From the NCBI GenBank assembly GCA_947177115.1, contig CAMWTG010000190.1, positions 1-5,594 of the forward strand: a stretch of 5,594 nt of DNA, given 5' to 3'. Below, piece after piece: positions 1 to 3,344 of the stretch. Position numbers and translations under genes: made by a program. The first letter of the stretch is position 1, and each line of letters opens with the position of its first letter. The notes beneath the pieces were generated by a model, which was not told the origin of the DNA, did not search any database, and was given only the letters and a program-made list of their open reading frames with translations. Origin of the DNA: an uncultured Clostridia bacterium. GTDB lineage: Bacteria; Bacillota; Clostridia; Oscillospirales; Oscillospiraceae.

Positions 1-470
1 TCTACATAGAAAATCATCTTCCCCAACACCATGATCAGCATCACCGTGGCATCGAAGGCGGTGACAATGGTGGGGCCCATCAGCATCCGCACTGCCTGGA
101 GGTCGTTGGTGAAGTGTGCCATGAGGTCGCCGGTCTTATGTTCGTTGAAGTAGCGCATGGACAGTTTCTCCAGATGGGCGAACAGATCCCGCTGCATGTC
201 CTTCTGGATCGACAGGGAGGTGCCGAAAATAAAGTACCGCCATCCCAGGCGTCCGATGGCCATCCCCCCGCCCAGCAGGACGATCCATCCCACCAGGCGC
301 CATACTCCGTCCATGCCGATGGTCCCGGCCTTCAGTCCATCGGTGACCTCGCCGGTGAACTGGGGGATGTATACGTTCATCAGATCCACCAAGGCCAGAG
401 CAATGATCCCCAATACATATTGCAGCCAATATCGCTTGATATGGCGGCCAAGCAGTTTCAATTCCTTCAT
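1..470 (-). CDS. ABC exporter half-transporter, N-terminal membrane part (cut by window edge)
   Basis: The minus strand opens with ATG at 468-470 and stays open for 156 codons to the window edge, so the rest of the protein, including the ATP-binding domain, is outside. The visible part looks like the transmembrane domain of an ABC exporter that fuses permease and ATPase, of the B. subtilis YheI/YheH or LmrA type. Hydrophobic segments lie at about residues 18-35, 59-80 and 134-150. Between the second and third is the typical cytoplasmic stretch: LSMRYFNEHKTGDLMAHFTND (103-123) matches the family pattern 'FF..  .TGDL..R..ND', with G114-D115-L116 and N122-D123. The start is supported by AGAGGA about 6 bases upstream and by a promoter 44 bases upstream. 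Such proteins act as homo- or heterodimers in the cytoplasmic membrane, exporting drugs, lipids or peptides. The substrate cannot be told from this fragment. A partner half-transporter often lies next to such genes, but none is visible here. Confidence 0.88.
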   Translation of the reverse strand, partial: MKELKLLGRHIKRYWLQYVLGIIALALVDLMNVYIPQFTGEVTDGLKAGTIGMDGVWRLVGWIVLLGGGMAIGRLGWRYFIFGTSLSIQKDMQRDLFAHLEKLSMRYFNEHKTGDLMAHFTNDLQAVRMLMGPTIVTAFDATVMLIMVLGKMIFYV

Positions 471-513
471 GTCATTCCTCTTTTCATCCTCTTCATTCCG
501 GGCGCGTTTCCAT

Positions 514-542
514 ATTGTAGCACCCGGCAGCAATTAACACAA
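514..542 (-). promoter_or_regulatory. Probable promoter of the ABC exporter gene
   Basis: On the minus strand TTGTGT (537-542) and TACAAT (514-519) are separated by exactly 17 bases. The -10 box is preceded by TGC, giving an extended -10 (TGCTACAAT), which can make up for the weaker -35. Transcription would start near 507, leaving a leader of about 37 bases before the ATG at 470. It is a sequence match only. The spacing and its position in the only AT-rich stretch upstream of the gene make it reasonable. Confidence 0.55.
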
Positions 543-664
543 TACCTGTTGCGAATAATTTTGGAAATAAAACCGGAAATATCTGCAAATTTTTCCATAG
601 AGTTGGAGCTAAGACCAAGAGCGGTTTGGCATATTCCTGCACATGCTAAGATGGGGGACCGGCT
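543..664. other. AT-rich intergenic stretch without recognised features
   Basis: These bases lie between the exporter promoter and the palindromic element. The part at 543-600 is AT-rich, with short A and T runs and GGAAA/TTTCC words, and might serve as an upstream promoter element or operator. I see no convincing dyad, coding frame, RNA gene or terminator in it. Confidence 0.4.
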
Positions 665-694
665 TTATAGTCGACACACTCGAGAATCGGTAAA
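665..694 (+). repeat. Left 30-bp terminal inverted repeat
   Basis: It begins TTATAGTCGACACACTCGAG and ends AATCGGTAAA, and is identical to the reverse complement of 798-827 with no mismatch. Pairing stops abruptly on both sides: T664 against G828 outside, A695 against C797 inside. It contains TATAGT (666-671), a -10-like word pointing into the element, but no good -35 lies 16-18 bases upstream. Confidence 0.9.
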
Positions 695-707
695 AAGGAG
701 GCGGAGG

Positions 708-786
708 AAAATGCGGTGTGGCAAGGCGGAGGACGCAGGCGGGCTGACGCCCGCCAAGGACGACAACGCAGTCCACGCCACATTTT
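708..786. repeat. Nested hairpins in the core of the element
   Basis: An outer stem pairs 708-721 with 773-786: 12 Watson-Crick pairs, one G-U (717/777) and one mismatch (714/780). Inside it, GGCGGGC (738-744) pairs perfectly with GCCCGCC (749-755) across a TGAC loop. The outer stem covers the micro-ORF start codon and most of its stop region. Together with the 30-bp terminal repeats, a transcript could form one long, interrupted rod. Confidence 0.6.
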
Positions 787-788
787 AA
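711..788 (+). CDS. Possible 25-residue peptide inside the palindromic element
   Basis: ATG at 711-713 follows a perfect AAGGAGG (695-701) at 9 bases, an ideal ribosome binding site, and the frame ends with TAA at 786-788. The peptide starts MRCGKAEDAGGLTP and ends in HATF. It is small and mixed-charge, with no membrane segment, signal peptide or motif I know. It reads opposite to the flanking genes and lies wholly between the inverted repeats. The start codon falls in a predicted stem with 781-783, which would limit translation when folded. The SD match argues for real translation; the short length and palindromic constraint argue that the frame may be incidental. No confident promoter is visible. 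Confidence 0.35.
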   Translation: MRCGKAEDAGGLTPAKDDNAVHATF

Positions 789-797
789 TCGCCGAAC

Positions 798-827
798 TTT
801 ACCGATTCTCGAGTGTGTCGACTATAA
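798..827 (-). repeat. Right 30-bp terminal inverted repeat
   Basis: This is the exact mirror of the left repeat, starting TTTACCGATTCTCGAG and ending TCGACTATAA. Its outer edge is only 7 bases from the stem of the tyrS terminator, so its outermost TTATA, read on the minus strand, forms the end of that terminator's T-rich tail. Confidence 0.9.
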
Positions 828-834
828 GAGCAAG

Positions 835-874
835 ACCGGGCCCGGCGCAGTTCTTTCACTGCGCCGGGCCCGGT
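835..874 (-). terminator. Rho-independent terminator of tyrS
   Basis: A perfect 16-bp GC-rich stem (835-850 with 859-874) closes an 8-base loop, 21 bases past the tyrS stop. Read on the minus strand it is followed by CTTGCTCTTATA, a modest T-rich tail whose last five bases belong to the palindromic element. The very strong stem makes up for the poor tail. On the plus strand the tail (TTGCCGC) is worse, so it works mainly for tyrS. Confidence 0.8.
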
Positions 875-895
875 TTGCCGCAGGGGAGAGGGGGA

Positions 896-2122
896 TCAGT
901 TCATGACCGCCCGATGGAATACTTTTTTGCCCTTCTTGATGATAACGCCCTCGCCCAGGAACAGCTCGCAGCCGTACTTCTGGTCGATGTCCGTCACCTT
1001 CTCATCGTTGACGGACACGCCCCCCTGCTGCACCAGCCGCCGGGCTTCGCCCTTGGAAGGGGCCAGGCCGCAGGCCACCAGCAGATTCATGATCCCGATC
1101 TGCCCATCGCCGAAGCTGTCGTTTGTCAGCTCAGTGGTGGGCATGTTGGCCTTGTCCCCGCCGCCGCCGAAAAGGGCTTTTGCGGCCTCCTGGGCCTTGT
1201 CGGCCTCCTCCTTGCCGTGGACGAGCGCGGTCAGCTCCCAGGCCAGGATCTCCTTGGCCCGGTTCAGCTGGCTGCCGGACCAGTTGTCCATCTCGCTGAT
1301 CTGTTCTATGGGCAGGAAGGTCAGCATCCGGATGCATTTCATCACATCGCCGTCCTCTACGTTCCGCCAGTACTGGTAGAAGTCGTAGGGGCTGGTCTTG
1401 GCGGGGTCCAGCCACACGGCGTTGCCCGCGGTCTTGCCCATTTTGTTGCCCTGGGAGTCGGTCAGAAGGGTGATGGTCATGCAGTGGGCGTCCTTGCCCA
1501 GTTTCCGGCGGATCAGCTCGGTGCCGCCCAGCATGTTGCTCCACTGGTCGTTGCCGCCGAACTGCATGTTGCAGCCGTAGTGCTGGAAGAGGTAGTAGAA
1601 GTCGTAGGACTGCATGATCATGTAGTTGAATTCCAGGAAACTGAGGCCCTTCTCCATGCGCTGCTTGTAGCACTCGGCCCGGAGCATGTTATTGACGGAG
1701 AAGCAGGCCCCTACCTCCCGCAGGAGCTCCACATAGTTCAGGCCAAGCAGCCAGTCGGCGTTGTTGACCATCTGGGCCTTGCCCTCGCCGAACTCAATGA
1801 ACCGCTCCATCTGCCGCTTGAAGCACTCGGCGTTGTGGTCGATGTCCTCCCGGGTGAGCATCTTGCGCATGTCGCTGCGGCCGGAAGGGTCGCCGATCAT
1901 GGTGGTGCCGCCGCCGATGAGGGCGATAGGCTTGTTGCCCGCCATCTGCAGGCGCTTCATCAGGGTCAGGGCCATGAAGTGCCCCGCCGTCAGGCTGTCC
2001 GCCGTGCAGTCAAAGCCGATATAGAAGGTGGCCTTGCCCGCGTTGATCATTTCCCGGATCTCATCCTCGTTGGTGACCTGGGCGATCAGGCCCCGGGCTA
2101 CCAGTTCTTCGTAGAGCTGCAT
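896..2122 (-). CDS. tyrS: Tyrosyl-tRNA synthetase
   Basis: It charges tRNA-Tyr with tyrosine in the cytoplasm using ATP. The 408 residues fit the bacterial TyrRS family (about 400-430). Class I landmarks appear in order: Y34 in FYIGFDCTADS; a HIGH-like box TAGH (45-48); Y167, Q171 and D174 in the YxxxQxxD tyrosine pocket; GGNDQWSN (189-196); the KMSKS-type loop KMGKT (227-231). A C-terminal S4 RNA-binding domain covers roughly the last 70 residues (LVACGLAPSKGEARRLVQQG and after). The first histidine of HIGH, His45 in the Geobacillus enzyme, is threonine here, while Thr40 and His48 are kept. I remember the same change in other clostridial TyrRS, so the enzyme is probably active. The start is set by AAAGGAG about 9 bases upstream. 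It is the second gene of an operon, 21 bases after the methyltransferase, with no promoter or terminator between. The upstream tyrosine T-box should control both. Confidence 0.97.
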   Translation of the reverse strand: MQLYEELVARGLIAQVTNEDEIREMINAGKATFYIGFDCTADSLTAGHFMALTLMKRLQMAGNKPIALIGGGTTMIGDPSGRSDMRKMLTREDIDHNAECFKRQMERFIEFGEGKAQMVNNADWLLGLNYVELLREVGACFSVNNMLRAECYKQRMEKGLSFLEFNYMIMQSYDFYYLFQHYGCNMQFGGNDQWSNMLGGTELIRRKLGKDAHCMTITLLTDSQGNKMGKTAGNAVWLDPAKTSPYDFYQYWRNVEDGDVMKCIRMLTFLPIEQISEMDNWSGSQLNRAKEILAWELTALVHGKEEADKAQEAAKALFGGGGDKANMPTTELTNDSFGDGQIGIMNLLVACGLAPSKGEARRLVQQGGVSVNDEKVTDIDQKYGCELFLGEGVIIKKGKKVFHRAVMN

Positions 2123-2143
2123 GGTGATTTCTCCTTTTACTAA

Positions 2144-2872
2144 TCAAATATATTTTTCTGCTCGGAACAGTACGGTTCCACAATTCTGATGCAAGACCCG
2201 CGCATTCTGGAACCCGGCGTTCCGCATCAATTCCAGCTGGTGCTCCATGGTCAGAGGCGTATCGATATGGATCCATACATTCTCCGGCAGGCTGCCCTTG
2301 GCGCGCGCTCTGCGGCAGCGCTCCCGGCACAGGTCCTCCTCCTCTTGGCAGCAGGCAACATAGTCGCACTCTATATAATATCCGCCATTTTTCAGAGTGT
2401 GAAACAGTTTTTTGTAGATTTCTCCCTTTCTTTCATAGGGAAAATGGTGCAGCGTCTCAAAGGAGAGAGCCGCGTCAAAGGCTCCGGCAGGGAGTGGATA
2501 GGTAAAGTAATCTGCCTCAATTGCCCGAAAAGCCCGATTTTGAAATTTCTCTCGGGCCTTTGCCAGCATGTGGCTGGAAAGATCGATCCCGGTCACCTTT
2601 GCAGCTGGAAATCTCCGGTATATGGACTCCAGTTCCAATCCGGTGCCGCAGCCAATATCCAGAAGAAGATCCAAGCCGCCGTCAAAAAAGTCCGCAATGT
2701 GGGCGTACAGTTCTCCCCAGTTTCCCAAATGCACGTCTTCATATGTATCTAACCGCTTTGTAAAAAACGCAGCCATTTCTTCGGCGGGGGCGTCTTCTTC
2801 TGCCATCCACTTCTTCAGTTCTCTGAGATATGTGGAAATTTCTTCCTGCGTTCGAATTTTGTTCTCCAACAT
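2144..2872 (-). CDS. Class I SAM-dependent methyltransferase, substrate unknown
   Basis: This 242-residue soluble protein has a Rossmann-fold methyltransferase core. Motif I is LLDIGCGTG (70-78), which binds SAM. The acidic residue after strand 2 is D97 in VTGIDLSSHML. A later EADYF holds the acidic residue usually near the adenine, and FDAALSFETLHHF is the motif IV region. The first 60 residues are helical and charged (LRELKKWMAEED, then a run up to LGNWGELYAH) and may form a substrate lid. A C-terminal part with YIECDYVACCQEEEDLC and IHIDTPLTMEHQLELMRNAGF resembles uncharacterised methyltransferases common in Firmicutes. ATG at 2870-2872 has AAGGAGG at 9 bases. It is the first gene after the tyrosine T-box, directly before tyrS, so both should be induced when tRNA-Tyr is uncharged. 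Base composition is lower in GC than tyrS (for example 23 of 60 at 2401-2460 against 40 of 60 at 1501-1560), which hints at a separate origin. Target could be a small molecule, tRNA or protein; the sequence does not say. Confidence 0.92.
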   Translation of the reverse strand: MLENKIRTQEEISTYLRELKKWMAEEDAPAEEMAAFFTKRLDTYEDVHLGNWGELYAHIADFFDGGLDLLLDIGCGTGLELESIYRRFPAAKVTGIDLSSHMLAKAREKFQNRAFRAIEADYFTYPLPAGAFDAALSFETLHHFPYERKGEIYKKLFHTLKNGGYYIECDYVACCQEEEDLCRERCRRARAKGSLPENVWIHIDTPLTMEHQLELMRNAGFQNARVLHQNCGTVLFRAEKYI

Positions 2873-2910
2873 ATTTACGGCCCTCCTTCGCTGTACCGCC
2901 TTGTTTTGCC

Positions 2911-2946
2911 AGAAAAAACAACCCCCCTGTCCCTTGGGACAGAGGG
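2911..2946 (-). terminator. Conditional terminator of the tyrosine T-box
   Basis: CCCTCTGTCCC (2936-2946) pairs with GGGACAGGGGG (2923-2933, one G-U pair) around AA, followed by TTGTTTTTT. Its 5' arm includes the same CCUCU that closes the antiterminator, so the two structures exclude each other. Confidence 0.93.
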
Positions 2947-3187
2947 CGAGAATGTCGCGGTACCACCTCTGGTTCGCCGTCCCTTCGCAGGAAGCGGCCT
3001 CGTGAAGTCCCCAGCAGGACCTCCGCGCTGTATCGGGCGCACCCGGCGGAGCCTACTGCCGGCAAAGGCCGGGTTCAGTCCGCTGCTCAGGGATGTATTC
3101 ACGCGGGCCGCCTCGCCTCCTTCCACCATCCGGAGGCTCTCTGTGCAGGACAAACCGGCGCTACTGGTTCCCATCATTGCGTTTACT
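2911..3187 (-). promoter_or_regulatory. T-box riboswitch with tyrosine (UAC) specifier
   Basis: A leader RNA of about 277 bases precedes the methyltransferase-tyrS operon. Stem I has GGGA...UCCC at its base, AGUA (3162-3165) opposite GAA-UAC-A in the specifier loop, with UAC at 3095-3097, and a distal hairpin GCCUCC/GGAGGC with a GGAUGGUGGAA loop. A possible stem II pairs 3068-3074 with 3041-3047. The antiterminator is clear: AGAGG (2966-2970) pairs with CCUCU (2941-2945) and GCGA (2955-2958) with UCGC (2946-2949), leaving the seven-base bulge UGGUACC (2959-2965). UGGU would pair with an ACCA acceptor end, which fits tRNA-Tyr with discriminator A. Uncharged tRNA-Tyr should hold the antiterminator; otherwise the overlapping terminator forms. 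The start is estimated from the promoter. Confidence 0.95.
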
Positions 3188-3193
3188 GGTGGT

Positions 3194-3222
3194 AGTATAG
3201 CGGGAAAACCTGTGTTTGTCAA
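3194..3222 (-). promoter_or_regulatory. Promoter of the T-box / methyltransferase / tyrS operon
   Basis: TTGACA (3217-3222) and TATACT (3194-3199) are 17 bases apart: a perfect -35, a one-mismatch -10 and optimal spacing for the housekeeping sigma factor. Transcription should start near 3184-3188, just before stem I. A strong constitutive promoter suits a system controlled by termination. Confidence 0.9.
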
Positions 3223-3274
3223 GGGGCGTGTCCGCGGCTTTACCGGCAAAAATTGCTGGATCGAAAATTTCCCG

Positions 3275-3303
3275 TTGACCCCACCGGGGAAGAATAGTAG
3301 AAT
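3275..3303 (+). promoter_or_regulatory. Promoter of pcrA
   Basis: TTGACC (3275-3280) and TAGAAT (3298-3303) are 17 bases apart on the plus strand. A start near 3310 leaves a leader of about 35 bases to the ATG at 3345. It faces away from the T-box promoter; the two -35 boxes are 52 bases apart. Confidence 0.75.
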
Positions 3304-3344
3304 AGAACTTGAGAATTTTCAGGAAAGAGAGAGCGGACACGCAT

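Larger units (their letters stand above)
665..827. mobile_element. Small palindromic MITE-like element (163 bp) with a micro-ORF
   Basis: Two perfect 30-base inverted repeats (665-694 and 798-827) enclose a 103-base core. The element encodes no transposase, so if it moves it is non-autonomous, like a MITE. The outermost bases are TTATA...TATAA. Because TATA reads the same on both strands, the ends could include a TA or TATA target duplication, as IS630/Tc1-type elements produce, but a duplication cannot be separated from the repeat itself. The core carries AAGGAGG, a 25-codon frame and two nested hairpins, so the whole unit could fold into one long stem when transcribed in either direction. 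It sits in the gap between the tyrS terminator and the exporter promoter, a typical harmless landing site. I do not recognise it as a named family; mobility is inferred from structure. Confidence 0.6.

Noticed and set aside
114..788. 224-codon plus-strand open frame through the exporter and the element
   Set aside because: It crosses the antisense of the exporter coding region, the promoter stretch and the whole palindromic element. Only its last 26 codons (711-788) have a good ribosome binding site of their own.
665..827. CRISPR-like or attachment-site reading of the 30-bp repeats
   Set aside because: There are only two copies, inverted rather than direct, with no spacers and no integrase or cas gene nearby.
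716..2143. 475-codon plus-strand open frame over tyrS
   Set aside because: It runs antisense to the well-supported tyrS in GC-rich DNA and has a repetitive V/L/H/A/G composition typical of a shadow frame. No ribosome binding site or known domain fits.
2875..3249. Open frames of 108-151 codons over the T-box leader
   Set aside because: The region is fully explained as a structured regulatory RNA with promoter, specifier, antiterminator and terminator; frames there are incidental.
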